From: Echinostoma caproni
Taxonomy: Eukaryota > Platyhelminthes > Trematoda > Plagiorchiida > Echinostomatidae
Direction: 5' to 3'
Assembly (NCBI GenBank): GCA_900618425.1
Contig: UZAN01040300.1
Coordinates: forward strand, 1-64,000
Length of the DNA: 64,000 nt
The number at the start of each line of letters is the position of its first letter. Within the stretch, counting starts at the first letter, position 1. Below, one piece after another: positions 1-10,559 of this stretch. The notes under the pieces were generated by a model. It was given only the letters and a program-made list of their open reading frames with translations, had not been told where the DNA came from and did not search any database. The translations under genes and the position numbers were made by a program.

Positions 1-59
1 TTGGGAATGAGGCAATTTATCGGCCTGGATTAGTGAGAGCTATGGGGCAGAGAGAAGAC

Positions 60-900
60 TTGCTCAAGCTACGGATGTATTTAAAGAAGAAAGGCTTATT
101 TTTTCGAGTATTGTTAAGGATGCCTCTGACTGTACCTCTGATGCTCCCAAATTTTGTGTCGGCAGAGGTTTCTAATTTGTTCAAAAGCGTCTCCGTCGGC
201 CGTGAGGCTAGTATTCATGTATCTCGCAAAACGCTTGGCCCTTGTATCTATCAGCCGGCCAATTGGGCGAGAGAGAGGGGGCTTAGCATTATACGTGATT
301 TGAATTCGGGGAACAAATTGCGAGTCTGCGAGGGATATCACCTGCTCTGTGTGTCTGGCGAGGCCGTAAACATATATGTCAAAAGAAGAGCAAATGTGTA
401 GTTGCAGAAACCGGTTTACAGTCTCGAAGTTTGTTCTTTTGAAGGAACGAACGTATCGAGTATTACCGCTGAACGGACTACAGGTTACTATGTAGTCAAA
501 AGTTAGCGAGACGTGATCACCTTTACCAAGAGGTTAAAGCCGGTTAATGACACCAACCTGGTGTCTTTCATTGGTGATGACTAGGTCTGGTAAAGATGGG
601 GTATGTCCTTGTCGGAATCTGGTTGGAAAAGACACGTGCTATGTCCAGGATTTCTCAACTAGAAGGTCAGTAAAAGGGCGACCGGAGGAGACGTCTGTCG
701 AGAGCGTCTTTTGCCAGTCGATGCCTGGGCAATTGAAATCCTCTACCACGAGAAGTTGAGAATGTTGGCAACTTTCCGTGACAGACCGAAGCTGGTCTCT
801 CAGGAGCTGAGTCTCTAGTAGACTGAATTGTGGTGGGCGATAGACTAGACACATCAAAACATTGATCGTCCTGGAGATCTGAAAACAGATGCACAGACTA
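60..900 (-). pseudogene. LINE apurinic-type endonuclease domain, CR1-like, degenerate
   Basis: The minus frame at 857-639 reads 'VYRPP', then 'LLVVEDFNCPGIDW'. This matches the 'Y.PP ... GDFN.P.I.W' core of LINE endonucleases, in which the Asp and Asn of the DFN motif are catalytic in the family. The same frame continues to about 550 with 'PTRFRQGHTPSLPDLVITNE', the usual C-terminal endonuclease stretch, after an in-frame TAG near position 640. A second minus segment (341-114) has 'KRFARYMNTSLTADG', which fits the linker between endonuclease and RT. The nuclease would nick target DNA to prime reverse transcription, but stops and frame changes show that this copy is inactive. Jockey or another CR1-clade subtype cannot be excluded. 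Confidence 0.65.
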
Positions 901-1309
901 TCTATGAGAGGAATAGGATCAGTGTTTATAAAAATTGGAGGCGACCCTCTGGAGCCCCCATCTGAAAGGTTGATTTCTTCTTGGGGGTGGATACGGAAGT
1001 TGGGAGGAAGGGAAGAGCTTTAGAAAACTTAGTTGGCTTCAGGAGAGTTGGAATGACAGTCTTGAGTTTTTGGGCAGTAGCAACAGGCAGCTGAGGCGGT
1101 TTTTCCCTCGTGACTATGTTACTTTATAGGACGAGGGAATCACCAAGTAGGCCTTTTTTGCTCCGGGGGGCGTTGATCGCTCTGGGCCGGGTTTTCTTTT
1201 TCTGGTTTTTGGTCCCGGGGACCATAAGCACCGACGTCTTTTCTCTGCGATTGATATCTGTGTGTGCAAAACATACACTTATGTTCACCGAGCTGCATGC
1301 TACTGGCTT

Positions 1310-1980
1310 GAGGAGACCACTGTCTCATTCAGAGGGGAAACTTTGGGTGAGATGGGCTGTGAGTGGGTTACGTCAGTTTCCAGGCGTATGAGCGGTACGA
1401 AGGCGCNGTTTCGCAACAGGGAGCCTAAGGTATAGGGGTTTATCAACCGATATCCCTCTGAGTCCCTTACAGGATCCTTTTAGGGATGGAGCAAACGTGA
1501 TGAGCTTACGGGCTATAGAAGGGGAGCGCATATCTATTACGAGGCCGTGGGGAGTTTTTCTTTTCTTTGAAATAAGCCACGAGCATTTACCGGGGTATCC
1601 AGATGTTTAAAGATTGACTTCTTTATTTCCTGAGGAGTTAAGGAGCTCGGGAAATGTCCCCAGAAGATAACTTTTTTCGAAACAGTTGCGTCTGCTTGTA
1701 GCGTTCTTGCTGTATCAAGTATTTGCTGCTCGGAGACTTTGATTGCTTGGTCCGCCGTCGAGTGAACTGGGGAGTTCAACATGAAGACGTTGATTTTGGA
1801 AATCTGGTCACCGAGAGCATTTACTTCAGCCTTCCGCTTCTCTAGTTCTAAGGCTTGTTCGTGTATGCTACCTAGCATTTCGGCTTGCAAAAGAGATTTA
1901 TCCACGTCTATCACAGGCTCATCTAACCTCATGGGGAAGGTGTCCTCGTCGGAGTATTCGAGAAAGGTTTTATAAGCCAT
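1310..1980 (-). pseudogene. LINE ORF1-like protein with coiled coil and RRM-like segment
   Basis: The minus frame is open from 2334 to 1537. The first ~118 residues are Cys- and aromatic-rich and look non-coding, so I favour the Met at 1980, which starts 'MAYKTFLEYSDEDTFP'. About 30 residues later comes a heptad-like stretch ('ALELEKRKAEVNALGDQISK'), a likely trimerising coiled coil. Next is 'KKVIFWGHFPSSLTPQEIKK', which resembles the first strand and helix of the RNA-binding fold found in CR1-type ORF1 proteins. The frame ends at 1537, but a shifted frame continues with 'LVIDMRSPSIARKLITFAP' and runs to about 1310, so one frameshift lies near 1545. The presumed role is RNA chaperone or RNP particle protein of the LINE on the same strand. 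A host coiled-coil protein is less likely because the endonuclease follows directly. Confidence 0.45.
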
Positions 1981-2439
1981 TAAAAGATTGGACGGTGCAA
2001 TAAAAAATGTTTTACGGGTCGAAACAAAATAATTAGAACCGATTGAGTATAAAACTTGTAGAATTACACAAACCGATAGCGAGGTTAAATTTTGAACGTG
2101 GTATACGTATACCATATGGCGTCCGCTATATACCGGTGTGCTGCTGGTTTCCGGTCGAAGTTCATGAGATAAAAAAGCGAGGTTATCACAACAGCAGTTT
2201 TCACTGAACAGAATAGTCTCAAGGGCGAAGTAAATAGAGAACAAATAAGCTTGTTTACTTCTCCTTTTCTCTAGAAAACAAAAGTCCACTATACACGTCA
2301 CGGGAGGTCCACTAAGCCATCGTGTGTCTAGCATATATATGCCGGGCGTGATATATTAAGCGCCGCCTATTAATTTGTAAGTATGAGGAATCATCAGAAG
2401 TACGTTTTCATTTTCCAGAGTCGCACTCGCTCAGTTTAG

Positions 2440-2505
2440 TTCAGTTCATTTCTTACGAACATTAACCATGCACTTTCGTGCGCACTCACTCACGTGTAGT
2501 TGAAC
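2440..2505 (-). repeat. Short RTE family A 3'-end fragment
   Basis: The stretch with 'cattaaccatgcacttt' near 2460 matches the terminal part of the RTE family A 3' end seen at 35835-35860, 10250-10270 and 59400-59420. Only about 60 bp are shared before the sequence diverges. It is in the same orientation as those minus copies. Confidence 0.5.
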
Positions 2506-2621
2506 GAAATAACACAATTGTCGCAGCGCCGTGGTGCTCCCAAGCTCATTGGTGCTAGAAACTGGACTGCTTCTGGCTCCACCGCAAGTCCTGTGACCTG
2601 GCCTGTCCGGTCCTGTTATAC

Positions 2622-2662
2622 AATATATATATAGAACATATATATACAATATATATATACGC
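2622..2662. repeat. TA-rich microsatellite
   Basis: Imperfect (TA)n runs, two blocks of about 12-16 bp separated by 'gaaca' and similar interruptions. Confidence 0.8.
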
Positions 2663-2767
2663 CTATGCATGCATAAATCTGTCCGCAATAATAATTTTCA
2701 GTCGCAGCACCAGAGGAGACACTAAATCTTACTGGCAATACACCGGTGTATGAATCTGAACGTACGC

Positions 2768-2970
2768 TAGGCGCATGCCTGTTTTCGTCCTATAAATCTG
2801 AAATTACCTGACGTGACCCCATCTGAAGTGATTTTAACGCCCCGGGACTTGTTTAGGGTATCGAGTTTTTCGAAAGCTCGTTTGATGTACATTCTATCGA
2901 TCTGGAAATGGAAAATACCTGAAATAAACGCGTAGATTCTGTCCTGGTCAGCCCCCCTAATTGATAGTAA
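2768..2970 (-). pseudogene. Possible coding relic, unassigned
   Basis: The minus strand is open for about 67 codons and reads 'DRMYIKRAFEKLDTLNKSRG' near its middle. It looks compositionally like real coding sequence: charged, amphipathic, no low complexity. No family could be named. It is on the same strand as the LINE at 1-2400 and could be part of the same or another element. It ends at an in-frame TAG near 2768, and a TGA lies upstream near 2970. The flanking stretch 2975-3550 shows nothing I recognise. Confidence 0.25.
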
Positions 2971-3779
2971 TCAATAACAAAGACAATGAAATTGAGGTGG
3001 TCAACGAACTTCCATCTCCCGTCTTCCTGTTAGTTCAATGTCTCACAGAATGGAACGCTAAAATGGAGCGTCCAAATCAGCAAGATCTTCCAAACGTACC
3101 GATTTCCTTACCTTGAGACAATTTAATTGTCTTCCTCTGCTCAACTTATCACTTCAGCTAATGAGCAGTTCTCGGCCCGTATACACTGAAATGTCTATGG
3201 ATAGCCCAGCTGAGTGCTACCGAGCGCATCTCCTGGTCGCCGATAGGACAACGGTCACTTTGGTGGTTAACCGTTAAGAAGTAGGCCCCCCTCACTGAAA
3301 AATCGGTCGCGGACAGTCAGCAATGATGCTAGAGGACGTGGTGGGGTTTCGGCTGGCAACCAATATCTTGTTTAAATACAATAAGTGTCTACTGACTGCA
3401 TTGTGACGTGTGCGAATGTGGCCCGCCACCAAATAAGGCCATTGCTACTGGCCTAGTTTAACGAGTAGGAAAAACTGAGGAATGCTACCTCACGGACACG
3501 TTGAGAATCCTGGACTGGCGCAGAGCCATCCGAAAGGTGCATGAACTGTTCTAATGGTCACAGGCTACCAACGATTCTACCGTCTTACCCTGCAGGTCGC
3601 ACTTGGTTGTGAAAGGGTTAGAGGTGCACCCTCGACTAAAAACCGAGCGACGCTGGGGACGTCACTTAGTGCCTCATTCCAAAGTTTCTTCATGTATCGT
3701 CTTACAATGGTACATCACGTTCATACTACGGCGTTCCCGGGAAGCGACAAACCCTACACTCTCCCATTGGCTGGGATGA

Positions 3780-4590
3780 AAAATGAGCAAACTGGGAACC
3801 TAAATCATCTATGCACCAGATCCAGCATCCATGTAGCCTTTTGGAATGTTAGAACATTGCTAGACACAGGAAGCCAGTGTATCACGATGCCTTCACTGCA
3901 CTACTACAAGGTGGACATCTGTTGTCTGTCCGATGTTCGACTACCTAACTGTACCACAAAACTAAAAAACTTACCACATAGCAACTCAACCTACCGTTTA
4001 TACCACAGCGGCCCAACTGACAACTCCGGTCTGTACGGGGTAGCAATCGCCGTGAGCGGCCGGCCCAACAATGTCATGATCTCCTGGGAGCCAATCTCTC
4101 CCAGGATTGCCATAGCACGCTTCAGAGGAAAGCCGTCTAACCTGACAGTCATCGCTATATATGTTACAACGTTACATGCGGAAGAGCCCATCAAAGACGA
4201 TTTCCACAACCATGTTCAAGACGCAGTGAACCGCAGTCCGAGGCGCGACATCCTCGTTATAGCAGGGGACTAGAACTCACGCACTGATCCATCAGACGGA
4301 CATACTCGGCATGTTCTGGGAAAGTTCGGCCTTGGTGAAAGTTGCAAACGTCTAGTCACATTTGCTGACCCTAACCGGCTGGTAGGGGCCAAAACTCGTT
4401 TTCACCAACCCAGAAAACACCTGCTCACGTGGCACTCAAACGATGGTCGAACGGCACACCAGATTGATTATATTTTGGTACGTGCCCACTGGGCCTCTTC
4501 GGTAGAAGACTGCCGTTCCTATCGCGGCACAGAAACTGAAAACAGGAACGGTACAGACCATACATACTCTTGTACAGGCCCGCTTCACGA
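3780..4590 (+). pseudogene. RTE ORF2 endonuclease domain
   Basis: The frame starting near 3780 reads 'IHVAFWNVRTLLD' at about 3825, the N-terminal Asn motif of RTE-type apurinic endonucleases. It then reads 'VDICCLSDVRLPN', where the usual catalytic Glu of the 'QE.R' motif appears to be missing. 'DILVIAGD' follows, immediately before an in-frame TAG at 4271. The same frame continues past this stop with 'NSRTDPSD' and 'HQIDYILVRAHWASSVEDCR', the 'DYIL' and His-bearing C-terminal motifs. The premature stop therefore lies inside the domain. In the family this enzyme nicks the target strand for priming. The altered QE.R motif and the stop both argue that the copy is dead. Confidence 0.7.
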
Positions 4591-4838
4591 TGCACCTAAC
4601 TACTCGCCGGAAGACTCGACTCCCGGGCAAATTCAACGTTGAGCTCTTGGAACGACCTGCGAGAAGGCAGACGCTGCTGGACGCAACCTCTTCCAACATA
4701 GCTGAAACTTTCTTTAATGACTCAAATGCCGACGCACAGTGATCTACACTGAAAAAGTCCATCCGAGAAGCGGCGCTGGAGCCGTTAGGTGAGCTTCTTC
4801 ACCACAAGAGAGACTGACTCTTCGAGCGTACGCTGTAG

Positions 4839-6620
4839 TTGTCCGTAAAGGCAAGAGATGCGCGGCCGATCAATTCTCCTGAATTTCGTATTTGCCGTCG
4901 CCAAACCACACGCTCCGCCAAGAGCGACCGTAAACAATACTGCAAGGCAACTGCAGACAGCATGAAGGCTGCAACCGTCGTAGCCGACTTTGGAAATCTA
5001 TTACGTCTAATTCGTGTCGCAGCAGGAAAGAGGCAGACATCGGAACCACTGTTGCGCAGCACCACAGGCCAACTTATTCAGGGAACTGGGCAAAAAATGT
5101 AAAGGTGGGTTGAACACTTCGACGGGCTGCTCAACCGACCATCAAACCAAGCTGGTTCTCTACAGATGTCAATCAGTTCGGAGACTTACGACATTCATTG
5201 CGACCCACCTAGCACAACAGAAATCATCAATGCAGTCACTTCTCTGAAAAACATGAAGGCCCCTGGGGAAGACGGGATACCACCAGAGTAACTCAAAGCT
5301 TGCTTACCAACTCTGATCGATCCGCTGCACTGTCTTTTCCATACCATTTGGGAAAGGCAAGTTTTTCCAAAAGACTGGATGGCTTCAGTTTTAGTCCCGG
5401 TCCCCAAAAGGGTGACAGATCTAGATGCGAAAATTACAGGGGTATCAGCCTGATTGATATTGCGACCAAATTGTTTGCAGTGATACTGCTTAATCGCTTC
5501 GCAGTCGTCAGGGCTGCCCACGCCCGCCCGAACCAAGGGGTTTTTCTCCGCAAAAGAGCCTGTGCTGAACAAATCTTCAATCTGCGTAGCATTCTGGAAT
5601 ACCGCTACAAGTTCCAACAGCCTACCACTGCATATTTCATTGACTTCCGCGCTGCGTTTGACTCTGTCGATAAAGAATCGTTGTGGTGCATATTGTGGTC
5701 CGATGAAATACCTGAGAAGTTCATCAGACTTTTAAAGTCATACTACTCAGGAACCCGGGCACGCGTCCGTACCTATGGAGAAGAATCGGCTGAGTTTACC
5801 CCAAGTTCTGGAGTTAGGCAAGGTTGTCCCCTATAGCCGGTGTTATTCAATTACACCGTAGATTAGATAATGCAACAAGCACTCACCGACTACCCTGGAG
5901 TGCAGCTTGTCCCAGGTACAGGGATTGCGGACCTCGAGTTTGCGGATGATGTCGTTGTACTTGTAGACAGCATGGACAACCTCCAGCATATTGTCAGTTG
6001 TATAAATCAGTTTGCCCAGTCCATTGGGCTAGAGATCAACGTCGAAGACAAAGACATTTTCGACCGAAACTTCTACCACGACACAACCCCTCTCGATTAA
6101 CGGGGAGCCTGTCGAATCAACCGAAGTTTTCAAGTACCTTGGCTCTACGATAGGATCAAACGGCCAGGGTAAGGATGAAATCCAACTACGTGTAGATGGA
6201 GCTAGAAGAGCCTTCCTACAACTCCTCAAACTGTTGTGGAATCGATGCGACATAAGCCTCAACACTAAGCTTCGGGTTTATCAGGCTTCCATCCGCCCTA
6301 TCCTCACTTATGGTTGTGAAACCTAGCCGCTAGAAGTACAAGATACAAGGAAGCTCGAAGTCTTTGATCATTGATGCTTACGACGCATCTTGAAAGCAAA
6401 CTGGGGAGATCGGATTTCCAGTGATGAGGTTCGACGGCGCTGCTTGAACATTGACAAGCTTTCAAAAATGCTACAATGCCGGCGCCTTCAGTGGTTTGTC
6501 CATGTGCTCCGAAGGCCTGGCACTGAACTCTCGCGACAGGCTGTAGCCCCCATACCGTGCCGTGGATGACATTGCCGACTCGGTGGTTAACTGAAAACCT
6601 GGAGTGGCGCGATCAAGGCG
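4839..6620 (+). pseudogene. RTE ORF2 linker, reverse transcriptase and C-terminal domain
   Basis: The linker (4839-5290, two frames) reads 'RWVEHFDGLLNRPS' and 'NMKAPGEDGIPPE', the RTE pre-RT block, then a stop. The RT frame 5300-5836 has 'PVPKKGD', 'NYRGISLIDI', 'AYFIDFRAAFDSVD' (catalytic Asp of motif A) and 'SSGVRQGCPL', which runs into a TAG at 5834. It resumes at 5837 with 'PVLFNY', then 'LEFADDVVVL' (motif C, FADD at 5939-5950). After 6100 the frame changes: 'EVFKYLGSTIGSNGQ', 'LTYGCET' and 'LQWFVHVLRRPG' mark the typical RTE C-terminal region up to about 6620. At least four stops or frame changes interrupt it. The intact protein would perform target-primed reverse transcription. Confidence 0.8.
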
Positions 6621-6972
6621 GATTTGGAATTACTGGGTCTTTAATCCATATATGGAATTCGCAACTGGAACCAGAACTGGGTTTCTCACTGCACCAACCT
6701 TGCTACCGATCTTCATGCATGGGCCGTCATCATTAGAGACATCCAGGAAGTTGATTTATCCTCCCGCAGGAGTTAGTCGATCGGAAGTAAAAAGTGAACT
6801 AAAGTAGTGAGCAGTTCGTCCTCCGTGTTATCTCACACTAGCTGCAAACCTCTCCCGCGCCCTATCGGCAGGTTTCTCAATGAGTGGACTCGACTGTTTG
6901 CAAGTTACAAGTAAACAGGTATTGTTGACATTGTTGTGGCGTTGGCACCAAGCTTGTTCTCAAGCCAAAGTT

Positions 6973-6992
6973 AAATAATAATAATAATAATT
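6973..6992 (+). repeat. (AAT)n tail of the RTE element
   Basis: Six or so AAT units directly follow the conserved 3' UTR end 'caagccaaagtt'. This is the 3' terminus of the insertion. The following 300 bp (6993-7300) contain nothing I recognise. Confidence 0.8.
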
Positions 6993-7299
6993 CTAATTGC
7001 GCATTCGAAGGGTAATACTTGAACGCACACGAAAGAATAGATCATTTTTCTGTGAGTACATTCGTCATCTGCGCGGCGCGACCCACTTTTCTCATTCCTT
7101 TACGTTACTGCACGGGACAGAAGTACTTGCTCTTTCACAGAATACCGCTGTTTCAAAAACACTACTGGGTCATCTTTAGCTCTACCACTACTCATATAGT
7201 ACTTTAATCCTCTTTTTTAAACCACATGCTCAGTAGTATTACTTTCTCCCAGCTAAACGTATACGAATACGCAACTTAAACCCCATTGACCTATGAAGC

Positions 7300-8575
7300 C
7301 TGACAAAATACACTGCAGAATTCTTAAATAACCGGCAGACATACCAGCTAGCCCATACAAACTACTCTTACAACGATCTATGGACGATGGAATATTTCGT
7401 TTTCACTGGAAAAACAATTATCTCGCCTAACTAAAAAGGCAGTGGGTTTCTTCCAGTAAACTACCGCCTTATATACTTTACCAGTATGCCTAGCGAAATT
7501 ATTTAGTGTATCCTAAAAGAAACTATCCTGAAACACCTCCGCGCTAACAATCTACTTTCGCTTTTCCAACATGGATTTTTACCCAGCAGATCCTGCAGGA
7601 CCAATATGCTGACTGCTATGGATAGTTTCTCAAGATTTACGATGATAACAAAACGTTCACACGCTGTTTACATTGATTTTGCTGAAGCCTTCGATAAGGT
7701 CCCGCATGTCCCAATTTTACTCAGACTTGAAGCATATGAACTTACTGGTTCTCCTCTAGTCCTCATCCGCGGTTCTCTTTCAAACTCACATTTACTGAAA
7801 GGGTTAGTGGTACGTTGTCCAAATCAAGTCTAATCAAAACTTGTGTCCCTTAGGCATCTGTTTTCGGCTCTCTTCTCTTTCTTATTTATATTAACGGCCT
7901 ACTCGGGGCATTACCTGCAAACGTAGCTATGCATGCGGACAATTCCACCATCTGAAATACAGTCGTCTATTGATGATATAAAACGCTGGTTCCTTGAATG
8001 AAATATACCCATCAATGGTGACAAGTTTTTAAGTTTGATAACTCTCTTCCCATCTCCTTTCTCGTAAGTGACACAACCTGTTCAGTAAATCGACTAAGGC
8101 AAATTTCTAGGTCTTTGGTTAAATACTAACCTTTCTTTCTCAAGGCATAATCACTTAGCTAGCAAATCTGCCTTCCGTGTTTTTCCTCTTATTACAAGGA
8201 CTTTCCCTCACACCACAAAAAGATTTTCTTTTCATTTCGGCACTGGTGTACGTCAACTTCTAGAATATGGTAGTTGCGTTGCTCACTTCGGCGTGATCAG
8301 CAATCGTAATTCTCTTGAACGAACTTAAGGAGTGGCAATACAAGCAGTGCTTGGATTCAAACCCCTACTCTATTATGACCAAATAGTGGAGTATAATATG
8401 TATTTTCTAAAAATTAGATGAATTAGAGATGACTTATTTCGTTTAAACCATCTGTTTTCCTCGGGCCTGGTATATAAGGACTTTAGTGTAGTCCCTTCAG
8501 GTGGAACACAGACAATAGCAAGTTTTCAAGTGTTTAAGTGGGAAGGGCAGTGGGAACTTCCGTATTAGCCCCATC
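7300..8575 (+). pseudogene. CR1-like LINE reverse transcriptase, 5'-truncated, plus strand
   Basis: The clearest part is 7606-7750: 'AVYIDFAEAFDKVPHVPILL', RT motif A, preceded in the same frame by 'LRANNLLSLFQHGFLPSRSC' (7537-7600). After a frame change near 7840, motif B/C-type text follows: 'FGSLLFLIYINGLLGALPA', then a YADD-like site degraded to 'MHADNS' near 7930. The 3' part (8455-8575) reads 'LFSSGLVYKDFSVVPSGG' and ends at stops near 8570. No endonuclease is found upstream, so the copy looks 5'-truncated. The 3' ends of this element and of the next (minus-strand) one meet near 8580-8595. Confidence 0.65.
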
Positions 8576-8589
8576 ACATTGTGCTCCAC

Positions 8590-9570
8590 TGGGCTGATTA
8601 GTGTTCACACCAGATCAGTGCTTCTGCTCTGGCGAGTTTCAGTCTGAATATGCTGTCCTTCGGAAGCGCATTCCAGAGATTTGTCACCCTCCTTGAAAGG
8701 CGATAGTTTAGCGGCAGACCGTTTGGCTGCATCTTGCGGAGCGTCAGCACATGTCTCCTGATGCAGTTGTTGTTCCTCAGGGGGAATTCCAACTGCAATT
8801 CTGGGCCAAAGTAGCCCCGAACGACGCGTCTGGTGTGGTGTCATCCACATGACATGGGAAACAACCCCGTTACAACCAGTCGACCCTCATAGCTGATTCC
8901 ACGTAGTCCCTTGACGAGGCGTGTAGCATCATCATTATCATCATCACAGTGAAGCGAGCTTCACTGTTCGCTGCCAAGTGTAGCGTGTAGCAGCCCTTTG
9001 AACTCTCTCCAATTGGGCGACCTCCGAAGCCGCACAAGGAAAGACCGCCGGACCGCCATATTCCAATCGAGGGTGTTCGTGAGAGGCAAACAGCAATCTA
9101 AAATCCGTCAAGAATAACGGACCGAAAGAACGGCGTACAGCACCCAACATACTCTACCCAGAAACAAGCATGTTATGTCTGTGCACGAGCGTTCTGGTTT
9201 CTGGTGACGAAAACACCCAAAATCTCGTTCCCCTGTTGACTGTCGGAGCACGATAATTCCAAGACGGTAGCTTGTGGTGAGACCATGTCCTCCTATCCTC
9301 ATATGGGCGCATTTTGAGTTGTTCGCCGATAACCCCCACACCTTTGACCAGTTCAACAGGGCATTCAGTTCATCTTGTAGAGGCGCTTGATTCGCCTCCA
9401 ACCGGATTGTTCGCCAGAGCTTGAGGTCGTCAGCGTAGATTGGGCAGGGGCTACTCAACGTTGATATATATATATATTTAACACCGGCTTGATGGTGGGT
9501 TGTTCACAAAGATCAGGAACAGAAGTGGTCCAAATGTATAAACTTCAACCCCATACCATCCTTTGCACAT
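8590..9570 (-). pseudogene. CR1-like LINE RT C-terminal half, minus strand
   Basis: The minus strand reads 'YTFGPLLFLIFVNNPPSS' (about 9545-9490). It is then interrupted by a short insert (9463-9486) and resumes with 'PIYADDLKLWR' (RT motif C YADD, near 9430), 'LNALLNWSKVWGLSANNSKC' and 'RLEYGGPAVFP' (about 9075-9040). The thumb/C-terminal text is 'NCIRRHVLTLRKMQPNGLPL' and 'SRRVTNLWNALPKDS', ending at 8598. Frame changes occur near 9150-9250 and 8850-8940. A small CAT/ATC-rich patch (8930-8946) lies in the broken interval. Only the second half of the RT is present. It belongs to a different CR1-like subfamily from the neighbouring plus-strand copy, judging by different motif residues. Confidence 0.7.
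9463..9486 (-). mobile_element. Tiny RTE 3'-terminal fragment with (TA)n tail inside a CR1 RT
   Basis: The sequence (TA)n followed by 'tttaacaccggcttga' is identical to the junction between (TA)n and the RTE family B 3' end at 34690-34710. It sits between the 'NNPPSS' and 'YADD' coding blocks of the surrounding CR1 RT, where it does not encode expected residues. The simplest reading is an extremely 5'-truncated RTE insertion of about 16 bp plus tail. Confidence 0.5.
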
Positions 9571-10235
9571 GATTGTTCACTTTTAGGGTGACTTCCCACT
9601 GGAACACATTTCCAGAAGAGATGACCCTCAAAAAGGAACGCCTCATTCATGTCCTGGTCTGATTAACTCCTAGAACTAATTACTCCCCCAACCCCTCCAA
9701 AAACAAAACGAAAACTACCAAACCCTTATTTTTTCTTTTTCTTTTACACGTACCCTCTTACAGAGCTTGCTAATGTTACCAACAATTTTAACATTATAAC
9801 TAGCCTCACTAGCCCCCGGGGCAAGACGAGATTTGGCCCTCCCCGTTTTTCTGATATTTTAGTTACATTTTCTACAATTAATCAACCTTTATTACAATTA
9901 ACAGAAACTGAGGCACTATAAAGAATTCGGGGATAATGGGCACCAGCCTCGAACCCGAGAGGCAGTTCAATACTTCACATTCTTCTGCAGGGTGCAAATT
10001 TCTAGCGTGCGTAAATTACCTGCCGTGACACTTGGGCTGCTTATTCCTTGTTGTATGCGAATGATGTCAAAATTCGGCGTACTATTCCTGTTCATGTGGA
10101 TCAAAGATTACTACTCTGGCTTAGTGGGTGGATACTTGAACCCTTCGGGTGAATACCACCAAGTGTAATTACTTATATCTGGGGTGTGCCGATGCGGAGG
10201 TGGTCTACAGCTTCCAAGTAAGCGCAATGCGCTAC
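9571..10235. other. Unassigned interval
   Basis: No ORF, splice-flanked exon or repeat match was recognised. A long C/A-rich, G-poor patch occurs around 9660-9720, and a T-rich patch follows near 9727-9750. Confidence 0.5.
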
Positions 10236-10239
10236 TTCA

Positions 10240-10510
10240 TTTTGTACAATCATTAACCACGCACATTCGTGCGCTGGTTTTTGTTGCTGTCTTTTGGATG
10301 TCCGTTTGGATGAGCCATAGACAAACCAAAGGCAAACGATGCAAGGAAATTTAGACGATGCACAAACGTTACTATTAACTACACAATCATATAATTCAGT
10401 GTATCGAACCATTGATTACAGCCATCCCGAGGTCCCCATCTAGGGAACCTAACGTCAACCATATGACCGAGTCTCCTGGTCAGGGTTCCTCATTGCAGGT
10501 CTTCGTGACC
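10240..10510 (-). mobile_element. RTE family A 3' end, minus orientation (left arm of inverted pair)
   Basis: The stretch from 'aatcattaaccacgcac' (10248) through 'catcccgaggtcccca' (10422) to 'ctggtcagggtt' (about 10470) parallels the minus-strand family A copy at 35830-36130 in the same order and spacing. It covers the 3' UTR and the last codons of the RT C-terminal region. It is more divergent than the 35.8 kb copy. It is truncated at its 5' side near 10510. Confidence 0.7.
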
Positions 10511-10559
10511 ATGAAATTCACCCCGTCTGTTTTTAACCCCATCACAATAGAAAAACTGA

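Larger units (their letters stand above)
1..2400 (-). mobile_element. CR1-like non-LTR retrotransposon, minus strand, cut by the window edge
   Basis: Reading the minus strand from about 2.0 kb towards base 1 gives an ORF1-like reading frame, then an apurinic-type endonuclease, then an endonuclease-RT linker. This is the order of a CR1/Jockey-group LINE. The reverse transcriptase would lie outside the window to the left. Both ORFs contain stops and frameshifts, so this copy is dead. The 5' limit is uncertain: coding resemblance stops near 1980, and a different repeat (an RTE 3' fragment) begins near 2440. The single N at 1407 lies in the ORF1 tail. Assignment rests on motif recognition by eye. 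Confidence 0.65.
3540..6992 (+). mobile_element. RTE-type non-LTR retrotransposon with (AAT)n tail, inactive
   Basis: A single plus-strand unit runs from an endonuclease (from about 3780) through a linker and RT to a C-terminal domain near 6620. A short 3' UTR then ends at an (AAT)n run (6973-6992). The 3' UTR segment 6905-6972, with 'gttgtggcgttggcac' and 'caagcc', recurs in reverse complement at 34690-34760, which identifies it as a genuine LINE 3' end. A short trinucleotide or TA-type tail instead of poly(A) is typical of RTE elements. The 5' end is not well defined and I place it near 3540. Many stops and several frameshifts make it non-autonomous. Confidence 0.75.

Noticed and set aside
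1537..2334. Full 265-codon frame as one protein
   Set aside because: The first ~118 residues look non-coding. The LINE ORF1 start at 1980 explains the coding-like part better.
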